From assembly GCA_964648485.1 (NCBI GenBank), contig CAZYOF010000004.1, forward strand, positions 62,001 through 126,000: 64,000 nucleotides of DNA, given 5' to 3'. Positions 49,926 through 59,208 of the stretch are shown one piece after another. The stretch comes from DAIOEK01 sp964648485 (lineage in GTDB: Bacteria > Chloroflexota > Anaerolineae > Anaerolineales > Anaerolineaceae). Position numbers and translations under genes: made by a program. How positions within the stretch are numbered: position 1 is the stretch's first letter; the number at the start of each line of letters is the position of its first letter. The notes under the pieces are model-generated. The model had not been told where the DNA came from and searched no databases. It saw only the letters and a program-made list of their open reading frames with translations.

Positions 49926-50036
49926 ACCCAAATTTCTACGGCATTTCAAGCAATTTAAGGAAGTTGAATGTGTCTGCCAGGACAATATGTCTTATAGTAA
50001 AATCAACCCAAATAGACAGAGAAAGTGAAACTTCAC

Positions 50037-51002
50037 ATGGATTTTTCCATTGTTATTCCGGTATATAACGAAGAACAAAATCTACCGCTATTATTTGATG
50101 CCATTCATAAATCTGCTGACAATTTTCAAGCTGATAGTAGGTGGGAAATGATTTTTGTTGATGATGGCAGCAAAGACAAAAGTATGGCTGTGTTATTGGA
50201 TTTGTTTGAAAAAGACCCCGATCACGTGAGGTTGGTTCAATTACGCCGCAATTTTGGGCAGACCGCCGCCATCGCAGCCGGTATAGATCACGCCAAGGGA
50301 GATGTAATTGTTATGCTGGATGCAGACATGCAGAATGACCCGGTAGATATCCCCATGATGCTGGGAAAGATAAAGGAAGGTTATGACGTGGTCAGCGGTT
50401 GGCGAAAAGACCGGCAGGATACATTTCTGAACCGCACATTACCATCTCGATTGGCAAATAAACTCATATCTTCGGTAACCGGAGTTCATTTGCATGATTA
50501 TGGCTGCACACTCAAAGCTTATAAACGGGAAGTCATAACTGGATTCAGACTTTACGGCGAAATGCATCGATTTATACCGGTTTACGCTAATCGGTTTGGG
50601 GCGAAGATCATCGAGGTACCCGTTCACCATCATCCGCGAAAATTTGGTAAAACAAAATATGGTCTGGAACGGACATTAAAAGTGCTTCTCGATCTATTCG
50701 CTGTCAAATTTCTAGTCAGTTACGCAACCAAGCCTATCTATGTGTTTGGTGGGTTTGGTCTAATTTTAATGGCGATCAGCGCCGTTGTATTGTTGTATTT
50801 ATTCATTCGCAGGGTTTTCTTCTTAATCGGTGTAACCCAATCGCCGCTATTCTTAATTAGCACGGTGATGGGCTTGATGGGTTTCCAATCTTTGCTGCTT
50901 GGATTAATATCTGAGTTGCTTGTACGCACGTATCATGAATCGCAAGGGAAGCCTATTTACAATGTAAAAAATTACATCTCAGCTTCCTCCGAGGATAAAT
51001 AA
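50037..51002 (+). CDS. GT2 glycosyltransferase, dolichol-phosphate-mannose-synthase / GtrB type
   Basis: 321 residues from the ATG at 50037 (a GTG at 50025 adds four). GT-A domain: FSIVIPVYNEEQNLPLLFDAI, FVDDGSKDKSM, AGIDHAKGDVIVMLDADMQNDP (the DxD) and YDVVSGWRKDRQD. Two membrane helices close the protein (about 233-256 and 268-295). Such proteins load a sugar onto undecaprenyl phosphate on the cytosolic side, giving the donor for GT-C enzymes outside; several GT-C-like proteins are encoded around it. Confidence 0.92.
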   Translation: MDFSIVIPVYNEEQNLPLLFDAIHKSADNFQADSRWEMIFVDDGSKDKSMAVLLDLFEKDPDHVRLVQLRRNFGQTAAIAAGIDHAKGDVIVMLDADMQNDPVDIPMMLGKIKEGYDVVSGWRKDRQDTFLNRTLPSRLANKLISSVTGVHLHDYGCTLKAYKREVITGFRLYGEMHRFIPVYANRFGAKIIEVPVHHHPRKFGKTKYGLERTLKVLLDLFAVKFLVSYATKPIYVFGGFGLILMAISAVVLLYLFIRRVFFLIGVTQSPLFLISTVMGLMGFQSLLLGLISELLVRTYHESQGKPIYNVKNYISASSEDK

Positions 51003-51008
51003 CCAGAT

Positions 51009-52151
51009 ATGCGGGTGCTTGTTCTGGTTCATGAATACCCTCCCATCGGGGGTGGTGGTGGAAAAGTCGCAGAAGATATCTGTGAAGGATTAGTATCTCG
51101 GGGACATGCAGTAAAGGTAATTACTTCACACCTGAAAGGTCTCCCCTCTGCAGAAATCCGTAGAGGTGTGGAGATCATCCGCTTGCGGTGTGGAAGAAAG
51201 TATGCATACAAGGCATCATTCTCATCCATGTTCTGGTTCATCATAACAGGCATATTGCGTGGGCTAAAAGAAATCGGCTCATGGAAACCCGATATCATGC
51301 ATGTGCATTTTGCCGTTCCCGCTGGTGCTATTGGTTATGCCCTTTACAAGTTGACAAGAATCGGCTATTTGTTAACTGCCCATCTGGGTGATGTTCCGGG
51401 GGGTGTACCAGAAAAAACAGATAAATGGTTCAAACTGGTTAAACCACTTACACCTCCCATTTGGAGAAATGCCCGGCAAATCGTCACAGTGAGTGAATTT
51501 ACCCGTAGTCTTGCCCAAATGATATATCCAATGCCCATGCAGGTCATACCCAATGGAATTACTCTGAATGATGAACTAGCTCCAGAAATTACATTACATC
51601 ATCCCCCGAGAATAGTCTTTGCCGGACGCTTTGTCTCTCAGAAGAATCCACTTCAGGTCATTCGCAGTCTCAACGATTTAAAAGATATTGATTGGCATTG
51701 TACGATGATGGGTGATGGTCCGCTGAGAACGGAAATGGAAAAAGAAATTTGGAATAATGGATTATCAGATCGGATAGATCTACCTGGCTGGTTAACGCCA
51801 GAGGTTGTCGTGGAGGAATTCGGCAAAAGTGACATTTTATTTATGCCTTCCCTTTCGGAGGGACTTCCAGTGGTAGGTATACAGGCAATGTCGAGAGGGC
51901 TGGCTTTGGTAACAAGTACTGCCGGTGGATGGGCGGATTTGGTGAAGCCTGGGCAGAATGGATTTCAGTTTGCACCAGATGATTGCGCGGGTTTCACTAA
52001 AAGTTTGCGTGATCTGCTCACAGATGAAACCAAACTATTGGACACAAGAAGTGCATCTCTAAAGCGGGTGAAAGATTTTGACTTGAAGTCGATTGTGATC
52101 AGGTACGAACAGGCGTTTTCCAGTGCGTTAATAACAAATAAACCAATGTAA
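51009..52151 (+). CDS. GT4-family glycosyltransferase
   Basis: 380 residues, GT-B. VHEYPPIGGGGGKVAEDICEGLVSRGHAVKVIT at the N-terminus, ILRGLKEIGSWKPDIMHVHFAVPAG, QVIPNGITLND, IVFAGRFVSQKNPLQVI (GxxxxxK region), LPGWLTPEVVVEEF and the EX7E-like FMPSLSEGLPVVGIQAMSRGLALV. It follows the GT2 gene after six bases and is followed by the LPG-synthase-like gene after 19, in one operon. Confidence 0.92.
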   Translation: MRVLVLVHEYPPIGGGGGKVAEDICEGLVSRGHAVKVITSHLKGLPSAEIRRGVEIIRLRCGRKYAYKASFSSMFWFIITGILRGLKEIGSWKPDIMHVHFAVPAGAIGYALYKLTRIGYLLTAHLGDVPGGVPEKTDKWFKLVKPLTPPIWRNARQIVTVSEFTRSLAQMIYPMPMQVIPNGITLNDELAPEITLHHPPRIVFAGRFVSQKNPLQVIRSLNDLKDIDWHCTMMGDGPLRTEMEKEIWNNGLSDRIDLPGWLTPEVVVEEFGKSDILFMPSLSEGLPVVGIQAMSRGLALVTSTAGGWADLVKPGQNGFQFAPDDCAGFTKSLRDLLTDETKLLDTRSASLKRVKDFDLKSIVIRYEQAFSSALITNKPM

Positions 52152-52170
52152 TAATTACCAATCTAACAGG

Positions 52171-53121
52171 ATGCAGAAAAAATCAGGTTTTTTAAGTATA
52201 TTATTTAATTTCCTGCGGGTTATTGTACCGGTAGTACTTATATACTTTCTATTTAAGAATCTGGATTGGGAGAATCTGGGTGAGATACTGAGATCTTATC
52301 CTATTGATGGTTTGTTAATTGCCATCGCCGCCAGTATTACTGCAAATATCTTGTTCGCTTTGCGATGGTATTATCTGATCAGAACAGTAAATATAAATGT
52401 TGCTCCCGGGTATCCAATCCGTCTTATGTTTTATAGCTTGTTTTTATCCAACTTTCTCCCCACTACCATAGGTGGAGATTTAGTTAAAATCGCAGGGATT
52501 ACACTCAACTCTCCTTCTGGGGAAAAATCTATCCGTGTTTCTACGGTTGTTGCGGATAGGATATTCAGTCTGTTAAGCAAGATTATCTTGATACCCTTGG
52601 TGCTGATATTCAAACCTGCAGAATTGCTCCAAAACTGGCAGCTTCCAATGAGTTCATCATCAGCTATCTTTGTAAAAATTCCAGTCCGAATCCGAAACTG
52701 GCTGGGTGATTATTTGCATTCAATAAAACCCTGGTTTAGAGCGAAACCTTTGTTTCTGATTTTCTGTATCTCCTTTGGATCATTGTTTTTTACCATCTTA
52801 TCCCAATGGATCCTCATCCAACGTCTCAATCCGTATATCAGCATGTTGGTTGTGTTTTATATCGCGATCCTCACCTATTTTGTTACAATACTTCCAATCT
52901 CAATCAATGGTCTTGGCATTCAGGAAGGTAGTTATACTTTATTGTTAATGCAGGTTGGAATGAGTTACGACCAAGCGTTGATTTCTGCGATCCTCATCAG
53001 GTTTATCACTCTATGTGTAAGCGGGATTGGTGGATTGCTTTTCCTCACGCAGGATCGTGATTTGTGGAATGTTGTGCAGGGGAAATCGGCTCAGAAAGAA
53101 TCTTTAGATGAGAAACTTTAG
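52171..53121 (+). CDS. LPG-synthase-TM-type (UPF0104) membrane protein
   Basis: 316 residues with seven or eight membrane segments. It shows the family pattern: LFKNLDWENLGEILRSYPIDGLLIAI at the start, LFLSNFLPTTIGGDLVKIAGI (the conserved P.SIGGD-like motif), STVVADRIFSLLSK, and PISINGLGIQEGSYTLLL near the end. This is the flippase-like membrane half of MprF without the catalytic half. In glycan loci such proteins are suspected lipid or lipid-linked sugar flippases. It overlaps the next gene by 14 bases. Confidence 0.88.
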   Translation: MQKKSGFLSILFNFLRVIVPVVLIYFLFKNLDWENLGEILRSYPIDGLLIAIAASITANILFALRWYYLIRTVNINVAPGYPIRLMFYSLFLSNFLPTTIGGDLVKIAGITLNSPSGEKSIRVSTVVADRIFSLLSKIILIPLVLIFKPAELLQNWQLPMSSSSAIFVKIPVRIRNWLGDYLHSIKPWFRAKPLFLIFCISFGSLFFTILSQWILIQRLNPYISMLVVFYIAILTYFVTILPISINGLGIQEGSYTLLLMQVGMSYDQALISAILIRFITLCVSGIGGLLFLTQDRDLWNVVQGKSAQKESLDEKL

Positions 53122-55396
53122 TAGAGCAACTAAATGGATAATTCCTCTCCTCGTGGTGATAGGATTTAAGATTCCAGCCACAATCGAAGGATATACAAAC
53201 CAAATACCGGGTGTTTTTAAATTACCAACAGGCTATATCCAACTTGGATGGGGAATACTCCTTATTCTATTTGTATGTGGATTGTGGTTTTGTATTTGGA
53301 ACATGCTCAATTTTAGGAAGGATGAACAGTCAAAAGTAAAAGGGAACTGGTGGCAGCAATCATTAATTGTCATGCTGGGATTTGTTGCGCTGGTTTTTGC
53401 GTTTATTCAGGTAACACCGCTCAGAATCTTTCTCCTTTCCTGGGTTTCTCCACTTGTTATGTTGGGATGGGTTCTAATTGTGAGAGCCGTCCTATCTCAA
53501 ACTTGGGCATCATTATTCAAGAAAATTACTCATAATGACTTTGTTCTGGCATTTATTTTCTGGATATTGCTGAAAGCACTCCTAGAATTCAAATTAGCAA
53601 TGCCCTTGGATAACACATGGCGAGTTTACTTTTATGTGGCTGTTCTTTTCCAGTCCATCCTGGTGGCAAGCATTTGGCACGGCTTTGAAAAACCTTCTCT
53701 TTTCTTCCAGCTAACAAATAAAGAAAACAGAAATACTGCCACCTTAATCGTTGCCATAACAGTATCTTTTTTTATCCCCGTATTACTATATTGGTTGGAT
53801 ACCCTCAATATCACCCAGGGGATTGTCTTACGAGCTGAGTTGATTCTTCTCGGCGCTTTGCTTCTTACATTTGGTGCTGGCAAGTGGAATATTCGGTGGG
53901 GAGTCGGCAATGTGTTGATCTTAGCTATCACATGGATGGGCTTTCTTCTCATGGCAGGTAGTTATCTGAGCCGTGTTACAACATATCCATTTTCTCTGTC
54001 ATGGTCCGAAGGAAACCGATTTTATGATTATTCCCTGATTTTTGGAAGCCATCTTTATCGAGCCGATGGAATAATCAAACCTAATTACTTTTCTCCAGGA
54101 AGATATGGTTTATGGGGATTACCTTTCTTAATTGATGGGTTGCCAATTGCTATTCATCGCTTGTGGAATGCAATTCTATATACAATTCCTGGCTTGATTC
54201 TCGGGTGGCTGATGGGAAGAAAATTCCAGAACCCGATTTTCCGTTGGATTACAGTCTTTGGAACCGCCTTGTTTTTTAATCAGGGCCCGGTTTATCCAAC
54301 ACTTACCATTTCCCTGATAATTCTGATACTTTCAAATTCCTTGTCGCCACGCTGGCGTTATCTGTTAATCATAGCTGCAAGCTTATTTGCGGGGTTAAGC
54401 CGTTTCACCTGGGTTCTGGCAATAGCTGCCTGTTCTGGAATGGCTGATCTCCTGGTATTCTATCCAACACGCGGCGGGTCTTGGTATCAACGATTGATGC
54501 CTACAGGCATCAGTATCATAGCCGGATTGATTCCCGGAGCACTGGTTAGCTGGGGGGAGGTATTCGCAACGCAGGGTGAGATGATCTCTTCCCAACCTTT
54601 ACTCTGGTATCGTCTGTTGCCCAACTCAACCTATTCATTTGGTATTCTGCTGGGTGCTCTTATTGCGTCTGGAACAATGCTCACAGTGACAATCTGGCAA
54701 GTTCTCTCGAAAAAATCTCAATTAGATTTATGGCAAAAAACCGGAGCATTATTAACAATATTGGGATTGTTTATTGCCGGGATTGTTGCTAGCACAAAGA
54801 TTGGTGGAGGCAGTAATTTACATAACCTGGATATGTATTTTGCCATTCTCTTATTGGTATTTTGCTTATTGTTGAGCAGGACTGCTACCCAAAACTCATT
54901 TCAACTCAAATTTCCACAACTTATACTGATCGTGATTTCAATAATTATTCCTGTTTTTAGTGTTACTTGGTCGGGTGGTCCATTAATCCTTCCCAAAGTT
55001 GCAACAATTGACCAGACATTGGAGAAAATCACATCGGAAGTGGCAAAGCGGAAGGTGAATGGAGAAATCCTTTTTTTGGATCAACGTCAACTGCTTACTT
55101 TTGGAGAAATTACAGATGTTAAACTGATTCCAGAGTATGAGAAAAAATTCATGATGGATCAGGCAATGGCTGGGAATGACCAATACTTTAAAACATTTTA
55201 TGATGATTTGGAAAACAAGAGATTTGAATTGATCATTTCAGGTCCTTTGAACTTAAATGAGCAAACAGATATTCATGATTTTAGCGAAGAGAATAACGCT
55301 TGGGTGCGATTTGTCAGCAGACCAGTGTTGGAAAATTACCAATCCATTTTTCTCGATAAGAAAAATAATATCGAGCTATTTATTCCAGTGGAATGA
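53108..55396 (+). CDS. Very large polytopic membrane protein of the glycan locus
   Basis: 762 residues with about 17-18 hydrophobic segments; no family named. A central extracellular loop reads SYLSRVTTYPFSLSWSEGNRFYDYSLIFGSHLY, with SEGNRFYDY placed like the acidic loop of GT-C transferases; the C-terminal 150 residues are soluble and include IDQTLEKITSEVAKRKVNGEILFLDQRQLL. The start overlaps the LPG-like gene. Its end is five bases from the end of the opposite-strand membrane protein, with no visible terminator. Confidence 0.72.
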   Translation: MRNFSRATKWIIPLLVVIGFKIPATIEGYTNQIPGVFKLPTGYIQLGWGILLILFVCGLWFCIWNMLNFRKDEQSKVKGNWWQQSLIVMLGFVALVFAFIQVTPLRIFLLSWVSPLVMLGWVLIVRAVLSQTWASLFKKITHNDFVLAFIFWILLKALLEFKLAMPLDNTWRVYFYVAVLFQSILVASIWHGFEKPSLFFQLTNKENRNTATLIVAITVSFFIPVLLYWLDTLNITQGIVLRAELILLGALLLTFGAGKWNIRWGVGNVLILAITWMGFLLMAGSYLSRVTTYPFSLSWSEGNRFYDYSLIFGSHLYRADGIIKPNYFSPGRYGLWGLPFLIDGLPIAIHRLWNAILYTIPGLILGWLMGRKFQNPIFRWITVFGTALFFNQGPVYPTLTISLIILILSNSLSPRWRYLLIIAASLFAGLSRFTWVLAIAACSGMADLLVFYPTRGGSWYQRLMPTGISIIAGLIPGALVSWGEVFATQGEMISSQPLLWYRLLPNSTYSFGILLGALIASGTMLTVTIWQVLSKKSQLDLWQKTGALLTILGLFIAGIVASTKIGGGSNLHNLDMYFAILLLVFCLLLSRTATQNSFQLKFPQLILIVISIIIPVFSVTWSGGPLILPKVATIDQTLEKITSEVAKRKVNGEILFLDQRQLLTFGEITDVKLIPEYEKKFMMDQAMAGNDQYFKTFYDDLENKRFELIISGPLNLNEQTDIHDFSEENNAWVRFVSRPVLENYQSIFLDKKNNIELFIPVE

Positions 55397-55400
55397 AAGA

Positions 55401-57338
55401 TTATTCTACCTTGTAAAGAGCCCATTCTTTATCTGACAAAATGGGTTTAAAAGGTATTGCAATGGTTTCAGGTATCGACTTTTTATTTACCAATAAAAAG
55501 TCGATATTATTTGCAATAAGCCATTCTCGATTGGCGATGTTTTCAATAGGTTTTACTGCAGTTAAATTCCTAGTAAATCTTTCACCAAAATAGGGATATT
55601 CCATAGTGTTTGGGGATAACCCGATAGTTGCTCCATCAGGTACTTTACGTTCGACAAAATCAAGCGGAGTTCTCAGCATTCGGGCTTGTAATGTAATCTT
55701 CTCAGAGCGAGACAAGTTCCAGATGGCATCACGTCCAATTAATGGCTTGGATTCGTTATTAAGTACCATGTTTATCAGCATATATCCGCTGAGGATCATG
55801 ATGATCGCGTTAAAGATTTTCCATCTGCGACTTGATTTGTACAGATATCCTATCAATGGAGAGAGAATAGCTACTGGTACTAAATAATTCCTTCCAACAT
55901 AAAAATCCCATCCGGGTCGCACAAGGAATTCTAGAATGTGGAAACTTATTACACTGAATGGAAAAATCAAATATAGGAATTGTTTTCTTCTAATTGCCCA
56001 AAAGAATGGGAGACAAAATGTCACTGGTAAAGTAACTGAACTGATAATTCCAAACCAGGAACCATCTTCCTGAAATTTAGGTCTTAGATAGTAATCAAAT
56101 TTTATCCTGCTATCTTCATACCATGCGATCGTGGAATCAAGCGGCAAACCGAAAGAATTAAATAAATTCGAAGCTAGTTTTGCCTTCCCTCGAAATATAT
56201 ATCCTTCCAAAATTGGAGGCAATGCAGTTGTATCCACAAACTGATATAGAAGACGGCTTGTATTCAATATAAATGCTTTATGTAGTGGTGTATTATCCTG
56301 TAACCCGACAAAATTGGTTGTAACCTCTTTGGGGCCGATAGGATTTTTGAACTCTATTAAATTTTTCACATAACTTCCTGATCCAAGTATTACAAAAGAA
56401 ATAATTAATGCAATAATCCAATTGATAATATTTTTGAATATTTTTTTATCACGAATAACTCCCCCGACTGCAATAAGTGCAAAGATTGGCAGGATAAAAA
56501 TTGCGGTTTGCTTGATACCAAGGGCAATTCCCAACGATATTGCTGATACTGCTAAGAAATGTCGACAATTTTCCTTTAAACCTTTCATCAATAAATATAG
56601 TGCATTAAGAAGAAATGCAGCAGTTATTAAATCATTTTGAGATGTGGTCGATTGGAAAAAAACCTGAGGAAATGATAAAAAGATGGTAGCCGCAAATAAG
56701 CTTTTACTTTCAGACAACGATAAGAACCGAGAAAAACCGTAAATAACAATACAACAGAAAAAAGCAGATAAATACTGAATGAAGCCAACAAATTTCTCAG
56801 ATTCAGTAAATAAAACTGTCCAATAAATTAATGCTTGAGCGTTATATGGATAAAATAGTTGATATGGATAGTATGTGCTGAAATTCATCAATGGACCTAG
56901 CTTGATCCAATGACCGACTCTGGCCATGTGAATGTAAAGACCATCGTTATTGTTTGGCGGCATTATGTAAATCAAGTAAGCATTAATGGCATAAACTATA
57001 TCAATCAAAAGGGTGAATATTGCAAGAAGTGGGTTAGTTTTTACAAAATTCTTAAGTTTAATAATTGAAAAATGTTCAAATAGTATTACTTTCAAGTTTA
57101 TAGAAATTCGCTCTCTAAAAAATATATATGTAATTATCAACATACCGACTTGGATTGATAAGAACCAAATATTTTCATGAGAACGAGACAATAAAGCGGT
57201 TACTTGAAAAGCGAGAAGAATGTTGACGCAAAAAAATGTTATTAAGGTAACTAGGTATATGTGTATTGATTTGCAGATTATTTTTGAGTTGGCGAATACT
57301 GCAAATAATACAGCCAATGAAAAAGAGATAAATAACAT
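55401..57338 (-). CDS. GT39-like polytopic membrane protein on an A/T-rich segment
   Basis: 645 residues, about 13 hydrophobic segments. After helix 3 comes a loop with MPPNNNDGLYIHMARVGHWIKLG, the ND.L..H.ARV pattern found in GT39-like mannosyltransferase-related proteins with a catalytic Asp; STTSQNDLITAAFLLNALYLLMKG follows. The base composition is visibly richer in A and T than its neighbours, with many Ile, Asn and Lys codons ending in A or T, and the gene lies opposite to the rest of the locus, both suggesting separate acquisition. It forms a minus-strand pair with the GT2 gene upstream. Confidence 0.78.
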   Translation of the reverse strand: MLFISFSLAVLFAVFANSKIICKSIHIYLVTLITFFCVNILLAFQVTALLSRSHENIWFLSIQVGMLIITYIFFRERISINLKVILFEHFSIIKLKNFVKTNPLLAIFTLLIDIVYAINAYLIYIMPPNNNDGLYIHMARVGHWIKLGPLMNFSTYYPYQLFYPYNAQALIYWTVLFTESEKFVGFIQYLSAFFCCIVIYGFSRFLSLSESKSLFAATIFLSFPQVFFQSTTSQNDLITAAFLLNALYLLMKGLKENCRHFLAVSAISLGIALGIKQTAIFILPIFALIAVGGVIRDKKIFKNIINWIIALIISFVILGSGSYVKNLIEFKNPIGPKEVTTNFVGLQDNTPLHKAFILNTSRLLYQFVDTTALPPILEGYIFRGKAKLASNLFNSFGLPLDSTIAWYEDSRIKFDYYLRPKFQEDGSWFGIISSVTLPVTFCLPFFWAIRRKQFLYLIFPFSVISFHILEFLVRPGWDFYVGRNYLVPVAILSPLIGYLYKSSRRWKIFNAIIMILSGYMLINMVLNNESKPLIGRDAIWNLSRSEKITLQARMLRTPLDFVERKVPDGATIGLSPNTMEYPYFGERFTRNLTAVKPIENIANREWLIANNIDFLLVNKKSIPETIAIPFKPILSDKEWALYKVE

Positions 57339-57343
57339 GATTG

Positions 57344-58222
57344 CTATCTAGAATTTTTACGAATTTGAGAAAGTTGCTCTGCGATCAAGCCCAGCATAAA
57401 AAAAATCACCCCCGTAACTATTGCGAGCATCGACCCGACACTTACACCACGCCCCATAATAATTATTGGGATACCCCATATCAGTCCTACTAATACAAGA
57501 ACGATAGACGCAGGCAAAAATACTCTTAGTGGGTTGAAGAGCATGACTAAATTAATTATTTCCAACATTGTCTCAAAAGCAGTCGCAGTGCTAATGGTGC
57601 TTTCACCTGATTTACGAGGCAGGACTTGGATAGGTTCTTCAAGAACTTTATGCTTCTGGTTCAAAAAAATCAAAGTTATCACATCGCTGAAGGCCATAGA
57701 GTTCGGGCATAGGGAGAGGTATGGTTTCATGATTGAGGTGCGATACAGTTTGAAACCGGAATTTAGATCTTTCAAGGGCATGGGCATTAGAAAAGCAGCA
57801 ATACGGCGGATGATCCATTTGCCCAGCTCACGATACCAGTGAGATTGTTTGTTATGCTGGCGCGATCCAACGATCATGTCCGCATCTTGCTCCATCATTA
57901 CTGCCAGAAGGCGTGGAATATCATCCAACTGATGTTGACCATCAGCATCAAAGGTGACCGCATAATCAGTATCCACGGCAGCCAATCCAGATTTTAATGC
58001 ACCACCATATCCGCGGTTTACTTTGTGATGAATTACTTTCAGACGCGGATTCTGCTCAAAACCCGCCAGGATTTCGCGTGTATCATCCTTGGATCCATCA
58101 TTGACCACGATTAATTTCCAATTCATTTCCTTTACATATTCAAGCATAGCTGGAAGAGTTTCGGGCAACGCTTTTCCTTCGTTAAATGCGGGCACGACAA
58201 TGGTTAGGGATTTCTGATCCAT
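57344..58222 (-). CDS. GT2 glycosyltransferase (DPG/DPM-synthase-like, two C-terminal helices)
   Basis: 292 residues. TIVVPAFNEGKALPETLPAML, IVVNDGSKDDTREIL, GALKSGLAAVDTDYAVTFDADGQHQLDD with the DxD, MIVGSRQHNKQSHWYRELGKWI, and DLNSGFKLYRTSIM. Two membrane helices end the chain (about 226-250 and 257-283). It is likely to make an undecaprenyl-phosphate sugar used by the coupled GT39-like protein whose gene starts five bases downstream. AGGA precedes the ATG by about eight bases. Confidence 0.92.
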   Translation of the reverse strand: MDQKSLTIVVPAFNEGKALPETLPAMLEYVKEMNWKLIVVNDGSKDDTREILAGFEQNPRLKVIHHKVNRGYGGALKSGLAAVDTDYAVTFDADGQHQLDDIPRLLAVMMEQDADMIVGSRQHNKQSHWYRELGKWIIRRIAAFLMPMPLKDLNSGFKLYRTSIMKPYLSLCPNSMAFSDVITLIFLNQKHKVLEEPIQVLPRKSGESTISTATAFETMLEIINLVMLFNPLRVFLPASIVLVLVGLIWGIPIIIMGRGVSVGSMLAIVTGVIFFMLGLIAEQLSQIRKNSR

Positions 58223-58346
58223 AAATATTCCTGATTTATTAATTAATATGATGCATTAATTGTACCGTAACATCATTTTAATCAAAGACGAGCTATCTAC
58301 TACTCCCTGAGTTATACTTGAGGCAGGCATTTTGACTGGAGAGTAC

Positions 58347-59162
58347 ATGAAACCAGATTACCTTATCGCACGCTTCATTCGTCGGATCTTACCCGAAAAA
58401 GTCACCCGATTTCTACTCAGACATAGCTGGATTATCAAACCTGGTTTAGAAACACGTGAACCAGCTGACGCGGCGAAGCGTTATGCAAATATGCTGGAGG
58501 ACCATGGCGAGACGTTAATAGGGAAGCGAATACTCGTGTTTGGATATGGTGGTAGGTTTTCCATAGGTATTGAATTATTGAAACTCGGCGCCGCAAAAGT
58601 GATGATGACGGATTTATTCGCGCCGCCAGATGACCGCAGAAACGACCATCTTCTGACTGAGTTTAACATGTATCTCGAACGCATGGATGGAAGAGTGGTT
58701 CCTCATTCAGATAATCTAACTCTGCGGCATGGTGATATTCGATACATGCAATTCAATTTACCCGAAGAAGCATTTGATTTGGTGGTTAGTACCTCAGTGT
58801 ATGAGCACCTTGAGGATGTGAACGGGATTACAAGGGCGTTAGCAAATTTATTAAAACCAGGTGGCTGCTTCATTGCTTATATTGATTTGCGCGATCATTT
58901 TTTCAAATATCCATTCGCCATGCTTACATATAAGGAATCTATCTGGAGACAATGGTTGAATCCTACCAGTAATCTGAATCGATATCGCTATGGAGATTAT
59001 CAGAGAATCTTGAAACCACATTTTTCTTCCATTGATTGGAATATTATTGAGAGAGATTTACCTAACTTCCTTTCTACAAAGCAGAAGATTTTACCCGAGT
59101 TTTTATCAGGCGACGATCAATTAGATGCAATTACTCAAATCAGTGTATTTGCCCGCAGATAA
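58347..59162 (+). CDS. SAM-dependent methyltransferase (class I)
   Basis: 271 residues from the ATG at 58347, with GGAGAG five bases upstream. Motif I is RILVFGYGGRFSIGIELLKLGA, motif II MMTDLFAPPDDR, LTLRHGDIRYMQF the next acidic position, and FDLVVSTSVYEHLEDVNGITRALANLLKPGGCFIAY the motif IV/post region. The C-terminal part is typical of small-molecule or sugar methyltransferases. Its target may be a glycan residue in this locus; this is inference from location. Confidence 0.87.
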   Translation: MKPDYLIARFIRRILPEKVTRFLLRHSWIIKPGLETREPADAAKRYANMLEDHGETLIGKRILVFGYGGRFSIGIELLKLGAAKVMMTDLFAPPDDRRNDHLLTEFNMYLERMDGRVVPHSDNLTLRHGDIRYMQFNLPEEAFDLVVSTSVYEHLEDVNGITRALANLLKPGGCFIAYIDLRDHFFKYPFAMLTYKESIWRQWLNPTSNLNRYRYGDYQRILKPHFSSIDWNIIERDLPNFLSTKQKILPEFLSGDDQLDAITQISVFARR

Positions 59163-59173
59163 ATAGTCATCTC

Positions 59174-59201
59174 TTGACCCGTTGGTCCTATCAGTTATAA
59201 T
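59174..59201 (+). promoter_or_regulatory. Promoter of the second glycan operon (TTGACC-16-TATAAT)
   Basis: TTGACC at 59174-59179 and TATAAT at 59196-59201, spacing 16. A TTG start codon follows seven bases after the -10 (59209-59211), so the mRNA would be leaderless. Confidence 0.75.
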
Positions 59202-59208
59202 TCATTCG

